A stretch of 48,787 nt of DNA from Bacilli bacterium (GTDB lineage: Bacteria > Bacillota_I > Bacilli_A > RF39 > UBA660): positions 1 through 48,787 of the forward strand of contig JAFWMN010000002.1 in assembly GCA_017513865.1 (NCBI GenBank), written 5' to 3'. Both the position numbers and the translations under genes were made by a program. The notes under the pieces were generated by a model. That model saw only the letters and a program-made list of their open reading frames with translations, searched no databases and had not been told where the DNA came from. This document shows, in pieces, positions 41,484-48,244 of the stretch (its first letter is position 1; the number at the start of each line of letters is the position of its first letter).

Positions 41484-42053
41484 ATGTGGAAATATGAAAA
41501 AAAATTACAGTATCCGGTTAATATTAAGAATAGAGATTTAAATATGGCTAAATGCATTTTAACACAGTATGGGGGTCCGGCTGGAGAACTGGCAGCAGCT
41601 TTTCAATATTTGAATCAGAGGTATATCATGCCTGATGATCGTGGGAAAGCTTTGCTTACGGATATTGGAACTGAAGAGCTTGCGCATGTGGAAATAATTT
41701 CTACGATGCTTTATCAATTAATGAAGGGGGCTTCTAAAGAAGAACTTAGGAAAGCTGGACTTGATGGTATGTATGCCCAGTTTGGTAAGGATTTATTTCC
41801 ATCAGATAGTTTTGGTAATCCATTTAATATGACTTATATTAAGGTGTCTGGTGATTATATTGCTGATATTGAAAGTGATATGGGGGCTGAGCAAAGGGCT
41901 AGAGCTACTTATGAACATTTAATGGATTTAACTGATGATCCTGACATTTTAGGTCCACTTTCATTCTTAAGACAAAGAGAAATTATTCATTATCAAAGAT
42001 TTAAAGAACTTAGAGATTATTATTTAGAAATGAAAAACAAAGCCAACGGTTAG
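41484..42053 (+). CDS. cotJC: CotJC, manganese-catalase-fold spore-coat-type protein
   Basis: Ferritin-like protein of 189 residues, homologous to Mn catalase and found in spore coats and some non-spore-formers. Metal-binding residues lie in GGPAGELAAAFQYLNQRY, GTEELAHVEIISTML and DMGAEQRARATYEHLM, then LRQREIIHYQRF. The start is the ATG at 41484 (MWKYEKKLQYP) behind AAGGGGG; an upstream ATG would overlap CotJB. It ends at a bidirectional terminator. Confidence 0.95.
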   Translation: MWKYEKKLQYPVNIKNRDLNMAKCILTQYGGPAGELAAAFQYLNQRYIMPDDRGKALLTDIGTEELAHVEIISTMLYQLMKGASKEELRKAGLDGMYAQFGKDLFPSDSFGNPFNMTYIKVSGDYIADIESDMGAEQRARATYEHLMDLTDDPDILGPLSFLRQREIIHYQRFKELRDYYLEMKNKANG

Positions 42054-42060
42054 TTGGCTT
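42040..42060. terminator. Bidirectional terminator between cotJC and the HTH gene
   Basis: The arms AAGCCAAC (42040-42047) and GTTGGCTT (42053-42060) flank a 5-base loop. The T-run is better on the minus strand. Confidence 0.8.
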
Positions 42061-42565
42061 AATTTAATGTTTTACAGTTATGGTCATATAAAAACTCATT
42101 TATTTGATTTATATTATATATTTTTTCTTTAAAGCAAAATCTTATTATTAAGTCATATGTTGTATTTTTTGGTAGTGAATATGATGCTTTTTCTAAAAGA
42201 TCTTCTATTTCTTTTTCAGTTAGTTCTAAAGCTATACCTAGTAAAATTACTGTTTCTTTACTTGGGTGATAGTTTTTATCACTTCTTATTTTACTAAATA
42301 ATCTTCTATCGATATTTACTTTATTATAAACATCTGAATCTTTTAAGTTTTTATTATCTATGTGTTCAAATAGTTTTGTTTGGAATGTGTTTTCATCTTT
42401 ATTTATATCTATAAAATCATTTATATCGGCATAATCATATAAAATTGGTGCGGCTTTTTCTTCAGAAAAGAAAGTTCTAGCTTTTTTAAATGATCCTACA
42501 AAATTTTCTTCACTTTTATTTAAGTAACTATCTAAATACTTATTTAATTTTTCTTTTAAATTCAT
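42059..42565 (-). CDS. HTH-type protein resembling the C-terminal module of macro-domain proteins
   Basis: One hundred and sixty-eight residues. Residues about 75-165 (VYNKVNIDRRLFSKIRSDK, PSKETVILLGIALELTEKEI, LLEKASYSLPKNTTYDLIIR) match a helical module I recall at the C-terminus of some Bacillota macro-domain (ADP-ribose binding) proteins and beside vWA proteins. No macro domain is present here. It is divergent from the 42638 and vWA genes across 72 bases, which is how regulator-effector modules are often arranged. The SD is AGGAGGGG. Family memory, not a search, supports the match. Confidence 0.75.
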   Translation of the reverse strand: MNLKEKLNKYLDSYLNKSEENFVGSFKKARTFFSEEKAAPILYDYADINDFIDINKDENTFQTKLFEHIDNKNLKDSDVYNKVNIDRRLFSKIRSDKNYHPSKETVILLGIALELTEKEIEDLLEKASYSLPKNTTYDLIIRFCFKEKIYNINQINEFLYDHNCKTLN

Positions 42566-42637
42566 AAATGTCCCCTCCTATGCGACCACTTAATAATTCT
42601 AATTTAGTATTATTATATCAGAAAAGGAGATGATATT

Positions 42638-43009
42638 ATGGAAAAAATATTAAAAAAATTAAGAGAAGAAAAGTTTTTAGAATTAAGCTCAAGTAGTGGA
42701 TTAGGTCCTATGCCTGGCATTACTGGCCTTATAATTACTAAAAATAAAACTAGTTATTATTATCATAAATATTTTATGATTCCTGATCATTTAAAAGATG
42801 AAATGAATTTAGAATCTATTTCAGAAGGAAAACCAATTAGTGAAGATGTTTATTTAAAACTAGTTAAATATATTAATGAAAATATAATTGGTAAAAGTTT
42901 TGAAGATAAAATGATATTTGATGCTGGATGTAATATTTCTGGTGAAGACTTTAATATTAAAAATCATTTTAATATTTATAATGATCTTAAAAAAATTATA
43001 GGAGGTTAA
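42638..43009 (+). CDS. Unknown protein in the vWA transcript
   Basis: One hundred and twenty-three residues, no known family. It has a Ser/Gly-rich patch near the start (LSSSSGLGPMPGITGLI) that looks like a loop between strands. No signal peptide. The ATG follows AAAAGGAG, and the vWA gene begins 3 bases after its stop, so they are co-translated. Confidence 0.78.
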   Translation: MEKILKKLREEKFLELSSSSGLGPMPGITGLIITKNKTSYYYHKYFMIPDHLKDEMNLESISEGKPISEDVYLKLVKYINENIIGKSFEDKMIFDAGCNISGEDFNIKNHFNIYNDLKKIIGG

Positions 43010-43012
43010 ATT

Positions 43013-43621
43013 ATGGAAAAGAAATTAGATGTTATATTTATTTTAGACAAAAGTGGTTCAATGAGTGGTAGTGAAGAAAGTACTATTAGTAGTTTTAATG
43101 AGTATTTGGAAAAAGAAAAGAAAAATAAATTTAAAACTAGAATTACAACTATATTATTTAGTGATGATTATTCTTATTTGCACAAAGGTTTAGATATATC
43201 TAAAGTTAAACCTTTAACTAGTGAGGATTATTATGTGGGTGGATGCACAGCTTTATATGATGCGATTGGTAATTCTATTAATTATATTGATAGATGTGAT
43301 ACTGATAAAGTTATGTTTATAATTATTACTGATGGTTATGAAAATGCTTCTAAAGAATTTAATAATGAAAAAATTAAAAAAATGATTAAAAATCATTCTA
43401 ATTATGAATTTATCTACATTGGTGCGGATATTGATAGTTATAGTGCAGGCGCTTCTATAGGAATTAGAAAAGATAATATTTCTAATTATAAAAAGGATAA
43501 AAAAGGAACTGGTTTGCTTTTTAAAGGAGTTGCTGATTACGCTTCTTCCATGATGGAAGGAAGGTCTACCACTAACTGGAAAGAAGATCTAGAAGAATAT
43601 ATTAATGAAAATAAAAAATAA
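43013..43621 (+). CDS. Von Willebrand factor A domain protein with intact MIDAS
   Basis: Cytoplasmic vWA protein of 202 residues (no signal peptide). The metal site is complete: DKSGS (D12, S14, S16), the Thr in GGCTALYDAIG (T79) and ITDGYE (D107). The architecture and the YIGADIDSYSAGASIGI segment match TerY-like and related bacterial vWA proteins used in stress and phosphorylation-linked assemblies. The binding partner may be encoded by the neighbouring 42638 or the divergent 42059 gene. The SD is AGGAGG, overlapping the end of the previous gene. It ends at a strong terminator. Confidence 0.92.
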   Translation: MEKKLDVIFILDKSGSMSGSEESTISSFNEYLEKEKKNKFKTRITTILFSDDYSYLHKGLDISKVKPLTSEDYYVGGCTALYDAIGNSINYIDRCDTDKVMFIIITDGYENASKEFNNEKIKKMIKNHSNYEFIYIGADIDSYSAGASIGIRKDNISNYKKDKKGTGLLFKGVADYASSMMEGRSTTNWKEDLEEYINENKK

Positions 43622-43642
43622 CGAATAATTCGTTATTTTTTT
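43615..43642 (+). terminator. Terminator after the vWA gene
   Basis: The arms AAATAACGAA and TTCGTTATTT flank a 3-base loop, followed by a T-run. It overlaps the stop codon. Confidence 0.88.
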
Positions 43643-43819
43643 ATTTATTCTTTTTGCTCTCTTCAGGGGGTGGATATTAGCATAAAAATCGATGGTATAA
43701 AACCCAGTAAAATCAACGTTTTTCAAGACTCACAGTTTAAAAAAATACAATTCTACCCATCAAAATTTACTAAAATTGATGGGTGGCTGATGGGTAAAAT
43801 GATAAAGAGAGGAATAAAA
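43643..43819 (+). other. Leader of the 43820 gene with a long hairpin
   Basis: The inverted repeat CCCATCAA / TTGATGGG (43757-43785) has an 11-base loop. A reading frame from the GTG at 43670 spans the region but overlaps its SD and uses C-ending codons rare elsewhere, so I treat this as leader. Function unknown. Confidence 0.45.
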
Positions 43820-44134
43820 ATGATAAGGAAAAATAGTTGTGGAAATATTACTGATGAAGAGTTTTTAAACATAATAATTCCATTTGATAAAAAAATGGAT
43901 AAATATTTAATAAAGTATATGTATGAATATGTAGCACATTATTTGGCTGTAGGATATGAAATGAGTGCATTATGGGAATGTACTATAGAACAACAAGTTA
44001 ATTCAGCTTTAACTAGATTTACCGATCCATTACTTGATGGAATATTTAATTATGATAAATTAGATAAAATATTAAAAGATAAATATAAGTTAAAGATAGT
44101 TGATAGAAAAACATCACAAATGATTAAATTATAG
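43820..44134 (+). CDS. Small hypothetical protein
   Basis: One hundred and four residues if it starts at the ATG at 43820 (MIRKNSCGN), which has AGAGAGGA at the right distance; a longer frame back to 43670 is possible but less likely. It is helical and basic, with a Tyr-rich hydrophobic patch (YLIKYMYEYVAHYLAVGYEM). Family not recognised. It lies after the vWA gene behind a terminator and ends at its own terminator. Confidence 0.7.
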   Translation: MIRKNSCGNITDEEFLNIIIPFDKKMDKYLIKYMYEYVAHYLAVGYEMSALWECTIEQQVNSALTRFTDPLLDGIFNYDKLDKILKDKYKLKIVDRKTSQMIKL

Positions 44135-44142
44135 AATAATAA

Positions 44143-44178
44143 AACTAGATGAGTTCAAATTCATCTAGTTCTTTTTTA
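44143..44178 (+). terminator. Terminator after the 43820 gene
   Basis: The arms AACTAGATGA (44143-44152) and TCATCTAGTT (44161-44170) are followed by TTTTTT. Confidence 0.9.
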
Positions 44179-44202
44179 TGCTATTATACCGTTATCGGTA
44201 TG

Positions 44203-44294
44203 ATATGTTTTTTAACATATTTTTTAGATATGTTAAAATTTTGCGATTTTTTTAACATATTATTCTATTTTGTTAATTTTTTAATTGATCGCAA
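44203..44294. repeat. Alternating ATATGTT/AACATAT repeats
   Basis: ATATGTT (44203-44209), AACATAT (44214-44220), ATATGTT (44228-44234) and AACATAT (44254-44260) alternate, forming two inverted pairs. TTGCGAT (44241-44247) / ATCGCAA (44288-44294) is a further inverted pair. No ORF. Function unknown. Confidence 0.55.
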
Positions 44295-44319
44295 TATCTT
44301 AATCTTCCGATTATTTATT
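44293..44319. repeat. Repeated 3'-end element, copy 1
   Basis: AATATCTTAATCTTCCGA at the start of this segment has a near-identical copy at 47495-47521 (two differences in 27 bases) and a partial copy at 46372-46389. Each lies at or just after the 3' end of a minus-strand gene. Confidence 0.65.
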
Positions 44320-45210
44320 CTTAGATGATTGTCTTATTTTTTCATGATAAAAATAATTAATTATTATAGGTTTACCAGTTGGATTCTTTAAAAATGGTTC
44401 TTCATCTATAACATACATAAAGCCATTTTTATTAGAATACTCTTTTACTTTATTATCTAATTCTTCCCAATATGATAAATCTTTTTTAGTGTATATTTTT
44501 GTATATAATTCTTTTAAATCTGGATGCTTCTCTTCAATATATTTAATAATAGTAGGTTTAAAAGTACCTCTTAGATTCAAATTTTCTAACCATATATAGT
44601 CACAAAAATCTTTTATTTCTTCTATTATAGAAAAGACATCAGTTATTCCTGGGAAGATTGGAGAAATAAAACAAGTTGTTCTAATACCAGCTTCATGAAC
44701 TTTTTTCATAGCTTCTATTCTTGATTTAATAGATGGTGCTATATCCATATCATTTTTAAAATCTTCATCTAATGTATTTATTGACCAAGCAACTAATGGA
44801 TTAGGATATGTTTTTATTAAATCTATATCTTTAGTTACTAAATTAGATTTTGTTGTAATTATTAGGTTTATACCACTTCCTTGCATTTCTTCTAAAAATG
44901 CTCTTGTTCTTTTATATTTTGATTCAAAATAATTATAACCATCAGTTACAGATCCAACAATCATTGTTTTTCCTTTATACTTTTCTGGATTTTTAATTTT
45001 ATCCCACATCTTAACATCTAAAAACATTCCCCAGTCTTCCTGATGACCAGTAAATCTCTTCATAAATGTGGCATAACAATATTTACAACCAAATGGGCAA
45101 CCAACATATGGATTAATTGAATAACCAGCGATTGGTAAATTAGATTTTGTTAATACTGTATCTACTTTTGTTTCTTTAATAACTATATTTTTTAAATCTT
45201 TTGCTTCCAT
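44311..45210 (-). CDS. Radical SAM protein, SPL/SplB-like family
   Basis: Iron-sulphur radical SAM protein of 299 residues. The cluster motif is CPFGCKYCY (CxxxCxxC, about 38-46), then GSVTDGYNYFE and LIITTKSNLV, as in the SplB-related radical SAM family that includes spore photoproduct lyase. It is shorter than true spore photoproduct lyase (about 340) and lacks its known C-terminal Cys, so photoproduct repair is not assured. It is the last of three tightly packed genes: two radical SAM proteins flanking a MarR regulator. The SD is TTGGAGG. Confidence 0.88.
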   Translation of the reverse strand: MEAKDLKNIVIKETKVDTVLTKSNLPIAGYSINPYVGCPFGCKYCYATFMKRFTGHQEDWGMFLDVKMWDKIKNPEKYKGKTMIVGSVTDGYNYFESKYKRTRAFLEEMQGSGINLIITTKSNLVTKDIDLIKTYPNPLVAWSINTLDEDFKNDMDIAPSIKSRIEAMKKVHEAGIRTTCFISPIFPGITDVFSIIEEIKDFCDYIWLENLNLRGTFKPTIIKYIEEKHPDLKELYTKIYTKKDLSYWEELDNKVKEYSNKNGFMYVIDEEPFLKNPTGKPIIINYFYHEKIRQSSKNK

Positions 45211-45212
45211 TA

Positions 45213-45638
45213 TTATTCCTCCAAATTAGAAATTATTCTTTCTAGATAATTTTCAATTTCATTTATTTCTTTATCACTAAAATTTTTATAAAAAATATTA
45301 CTCATTTTATTTGATATATCATTATAATCTTTTTCTAATTCTTTTGCCTTATCAGTAAGCATTATCTTTATACTTCTTTTATCTTCACTATTATCTTTTC
45401 TTCTTATTAAGCCTTTTTCTTCCATTCGGTCTAACATACTTGTAAGAGAGGTTTTAGCTAATCCTGTTATTTTTCCTATTTCTTTAATAGTTAATTCTTT
45501 ATTATTCCACAAAGAATATAGTATTACTCCTTGAGATCCGTTAAACTCATCAATATTTTTTTCTTTTAATAATTCATTAAATTTTCTTGAACTTATTTTT
45601 TGAATTTGATTTATTAAATATCCGCCATTATTCTTCAT
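45213..45638 (-). CDS. MarR family transcriptional regulator
   Basis: One hundred and forty-one residues with the winged-helix pattern: TIKEIGKITGLAKTSLTSML (about 54-73), then RMEEKGLIRRKDNSEDKRS for the wing and ITDKAKELEKDY-like dimer helix. It overlaps the upstream radical SAM gene by 11 bases and ends 2 bases before the next. The likely site is the palindrome at 46315-46336 over the operon promoter, giving autorepression. The SD is AAAGGAG. The ligand is unknown. Confidence 0.93.
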   Translation of the reverse strand: MKNNGGYLINQIQKISSRKFNELLKEKNIDEFNGSQGVILYSLWNNKELTIKEIGKITGLAKTSLTSMLDRMEEKGLIRRKDNSEDKRSIKIMLTDKAKELEKDYNDISNKMSNIFYKNFSDKEINEIENYLERIISNLEE

Positions 45639-46299
45639 TGTTTAAAAACTCCTTTGGGAACTCTTGGATCATTTCATTTTCATTTATAATACCCAGCAAA
45701 TCTTCTTTCATGAAAACTGGTATTCCTTGTTCTTTGCATTGATTATAAATGTTAAATACCCATTCTTTTTTAGAATCTACTTTTCCTTTTCTACTACCTG
45801 TTTCTGTCCCTATAACAACCCATGATATGTCAGTTAGATCAAGTTCTCCTACATCATCAAACATTGGCTCAAAAGTAACGTGATAATGCTTGGCTTTAAT
45901 ATTATTTCTTAAATCATCTATTCTATGTTTCTCTTTAGATGATGTAACCGTTACTCCAAACCATCCATTATCTGGAGTTTTATTTAATTTAATATTTTCA
46001 GGTCTTTTAGTTAAAAACAAATATTGAGTATCTATGTTGTTGTTTATTTTTTCAAATACTTTCTCTAACCAATCATTATTCCAACCAGATAAATCACTTT
46101 GCCCAGTTAAGAAATAAGCTTTATGTCTTTTATTATCTAACATTTTTAATTTATTCTCAAAGAATTCAGGATTATTAAAATCATCTATTGTGTGAAATCT
46201 ATTATTGTTTATTCTTGCATAGCAATATGCACATCCTATGCTACATCCTATTACAATATTAATATTTTTTATTGTATCTTTAATACATTTAATAGCCAT
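45628..46299 (-). CDS. Radical SAM protein, DUF5131 (phage Gp37/68) type
   Basis: Two hundred and twenty-three residues. The cluster motif CSIGCAYCY lies near residue 19, followed by FLTGQSDLSGWNNDW, LFLTKRPENI, WFGVTVTSS, the strand FEPMFDDVGELDL and VVIGTETGSRKG, as in the Gp37/Gp68 radical SAM family found in phages and bacteria. Its function is unknown. It is first in the MarR operon, and its ATG at 46299 is preceded only by GGTGAT. Pairing with a second radical SAM protein is unusual. Confidence 0.88.
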   Translation of the reverse strand: MAIKCIKDTIKNINIVIGCSIGCAYCYARINNNRFHTIDDFNNPEFFENKLKMLDNKRHKAYFLTGQSDLSGWNNDWLEKVFEKINNNIDTQYLFLTKRPENIKLNKTPDNGWFGVTVTSSKEKHRIDDLRNNIKAKHYHVTFEPMFDDVGELDLTDISWVVIGTETGSRKGKVDSKKEWVFNIYNQCKEQGIPVFMKEDLLGIINENEMIQEFPKEFLNNEE

Positions 46300-46314
46300 T
46301 TAAATCACCAATAT

Positions 46315-46344
46315 AATAGTACCATATAGTACTATTTATATCAA
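46315..46344 (-). promoter_or_regulatory. MarR-type palindrome over the radical SAM operon promoter
   Basis: The arms AATAGTAC (46315-46322) and GTACTATT (46329-46336) are perfect around 6 bases. On the minus strand, -35 TTGATA (46339-46344), a 17-bp spacer and -10 TACTAT (46316-46321) are overlapped by it. This is the expected position of a MarR autorepression site. Confidence 0.8.
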
Positions 46345-46347
46345 TAT

Positions 46348-46368
46348 AAAAGGAACAAATTGTTCCTT
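46348..46368 (-). terminator. Terminator after the membrane regulator gene
   Basis: The arms AAGGAACAA and TTGTTCCTT (46350-46368) precede a T-run on the minus strand. A copy of the repeated 3'-end element is just upstream in the transcript. Confidence 0.75.
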
Positions 46369-46371
46369 CTT

Positions 46372-46389
46372 AATATCTTAATAGTCCGA
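46372..46389. repeat. Repeated 3'-end element, partial copy 2
   Basis: AATATCTTAATAGTCCGA matches the other two copies over its first 12 bases and its last 3. It lies about 40 bases past the 46429 stop. Confidence 0.5.
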
Positions 46390-46428
46390 ACAACTATCTA
46401 TTATAAATGTTTGAATTATAATCTTTTT

Positions 46429-47328
46429 TTATTCTTTGCTTCCAAATATTGTTCCAACAATACCACATAGAATTCCACCAATTGGAAAAACGATCCAACT
46501 AATATTCCACATATTTGTTGTGAAACTCCATATTAAGAAAATAATAGTTGCGACAAGCATTATAGTTCCACATAGCTTTCCAATTAATTGTTGATTCTTT
46601 TTAGCTTCTTTGGTTTGGCCTAGATTATATTTCTCAATATCAACTTTTTCTTCATTTTGACCAGCATATATTAAAAATGGAATAGCTATTGTTATGCATC
46701 CTAATAAACAAGCAACTGATAATTGTGTTCTTTCTCCAAAAATATTAAGAGCCATTGTTGAAAACATTATTATTGTACCTACTAATATAATAAAAATTCC
46801 AATAGCTTTAATAATTGTTGTTTTTCTTTTTATATTTTCTAATTCTTTATCAGTATACATATTTGTAATTTTAGTATTATTTTTTTTAAAGTTTTCCGCT
46901 TCATTTCCTGTGATTATAAATGTTGGTACTGCGACTGCTACAGCAATTAAAATAGATATTATACCAAACATTGAATATCTTTCTTCTAATTCACCAGCTG
47001 GAGCTAAACCCATTAAAATCATCATTATAGTTACACCTAACAAAATAATAGCTACACCTAACATAGAACCATATATTTGTTTATTCATTATTCTTTCATA
47101 TTCTTCTTTTTCAGATTTAACATCTAATGATATTTTACCTTTAACTAATTCATCCATACTACATTTAAATACTTCACAAATAGCTATTATTTTTTCAGTT
47201 TCAGGAAATCCAGTACCACTTTCCCATTTACTAACAGCTTGTCTTGAAACTTGTAATTTATCTGCAAGATCTTCTTGTGATAAATTATCTCTTTTTCTTA
47301 ATATTTGAAGATTCTCTCCAAAAAACAT
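46429..47328 (-). CDS. XRE-type HTH regulator with C-terminal membrane domain
   Basis: About 299 residues. The N-terminal XRE domain (about 1-65) has LSQEDLADKLQVSRQAVSKW, the turn and recognition helix typical of the family. The rest has about six hydrophobic segments in three similar pairs, so the HTH is tethered to the membrane. Such proteins in Bacillota often sit beside ABC exporters, as here. The start is the ATG at 47328 behind GAGGTG; an upstream ATG is possible but lacks an SD. It may control the exporter genes to its right. Confidence 0.88.
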   Translation of the reverse strand: MFFGENLQILRKRDNLSQEDLADKLQVSRQAVSKWESGTGFPETEKIIAICEVFKCSMDELVKGKISLDVKSEKEEYERIMNKQIYGSMLGVAIILLGVTIMMILMGLAPAGELEERYSMFGIISILIAVAVAVPTFIITGNEAENFKKNNTKITNMYTDKELENIKRKTTIIKAIGIFIILVGTIIMFSTMALNIFGERTQLSVACLLGCITIAIPFLIYAGQNEEKVDIEKYNLGQTKEAKKNQQLIGKLCGTIMLVATIIFLIWSFTTNMWNISWIVFPIGGILCGIVGTIFGSKE

Positions 47329-47475
47329 ATTATACACCTCCCAATGTATAACTCTATTATGTGGTAGCACTCAAAGTTTTTCTACCAACTACATTTTGCA
47401 ACTGTAATTTTCTTCGCAACTTTAAGTTTCCTTATTAGCAAATCACTATTAATATATCTATATTATATCACAAAT
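47329..47475. other. Promoter and leader region of the membrane regulator gene
   Basis: CAACT occurs three times (47386-47390, 47399-47403 and 47417-47421) on the plus strand, 13 and 18 bases apart, a possible regulator site. No ORF or RNA gene recognised. Confidence 0.35.
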
Positions 47476-47494
47476 AAAAGGAACTTTCATTCCT
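47476..47494 (-). terminator. Terminator of the ABC exporter transcript
   Basis: The arms AGGAA (47479-47483) and TTCCT (47490-47494) precede a T-run on the minus strand. The stem is short but follows the repeated 3'-end element. Confidence 0.6.
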
Positions 47495-47521
47495 AATATC
47501 TTAATCTTACGATTACTTATT
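47495..47521. repeat. Repeated 3'-end element, copy 3
   Basis: AATATCTTAATCTTACGA at the start of this 27-base segment differs from copy 1 at only two positions overall, and it includes the stop codon of the ABC permease. Confidence 0.65.
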
Positions 47522-48244
47522 GTCACTTACCATTTTCTTTTTAAATACTATTATTGATATTATTAATACTATTATTGTATAAGCAGAAAATACTATTATA
47601 TTTCTTGCTGAAATAATATCACAACCATTATTTAATATTCCTTTTATTATGTTTAATGCACTTTCAAAAGGCAATAAGTCACATACTTTAGCGAATCCTT
47701 TACCAATTAAATCTTTTGAAAAATACATTCCACTAGTAAAACAAACTAATTGAATTATTATACTTCCAACTCCGCCTGATGCTTTTTCACTTACTAAACT
47801 GCCAATTAGTATTCCAAATGATATAAATAATATTGAAACAACTATTGATATTAAAACTGTAAATACTATATTTATATTAATATTTAAACCTAATAAACAA
47901 GCAGTTATAAAGAATAATAAATCTTGTATAATGATAATTGGTATTAAAGATAATATATATCCTAATATATAATCACTAGACTTCATAGGCGAAGTTCCAA
48001 GTCTTATTAATAATGATGATCCTCTATCTTTTGCTACTAATGTCGCTGTAAATAAAGTAATAAAAGAAAAACCAAATATAATAATTCCAGGAGTAAAATT
48101 TTCAAGTTTATATGTATCTCCAGGTATGTTTATTTGTTGAAATATAAATAATAAAAATATTGGTAATGCTATTTCAAATATTAAACTTAGAGGATCTCTT
48201 ATCAATTCTTTAAAATTTCTTTTAGCAAAATTTAACATTCTCAT
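47513..48244 (-). CDS. ABC-2 type transporter permease
   Basis: Two hundred and forty-three residues with six hydrophobic segments, a cytoplasmic amphipathic start (MLNFAKRNFKELIRDPLSLI) and the ABC-2 signature region around LLPFESALNIIKGILNNG. It forms an exporter with the ATPase whose stop codon overlaps its start (TAATG). Substrate unknown; drug or lipid export is typical of the family. Confidence 0.92.
   Translation of the reverse strand: MRMLNFAKRNFKELIRDPLSLIFEIALPIFLLFIFQQINIPGDTYKLENFTPGIIIFGFSFITLFTATLVAKDRGSSLLIRLGTSPMKSSDYILGYILSLIPIIIIQDLLFFITACLLGLNININIVFTVLISIVVSILFISFGILIGSLVSEKASGGVGSIIIQLVCFTSGMYFSKDLIGKGFAKVCDLLPFESALNIIKGILNNGCDIISARNIIVFSAYTIIVLIISIIVFKKKMVSDNK

Noticed and set aside
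43670..43819. Coding extension of the 43820 gene from GTG 43670
   Set aside because: The GTG overlaps its only GGGGG, codon use differs from the neighbours, and the ATG at 43820 has AGAGAGGA at good spacing.
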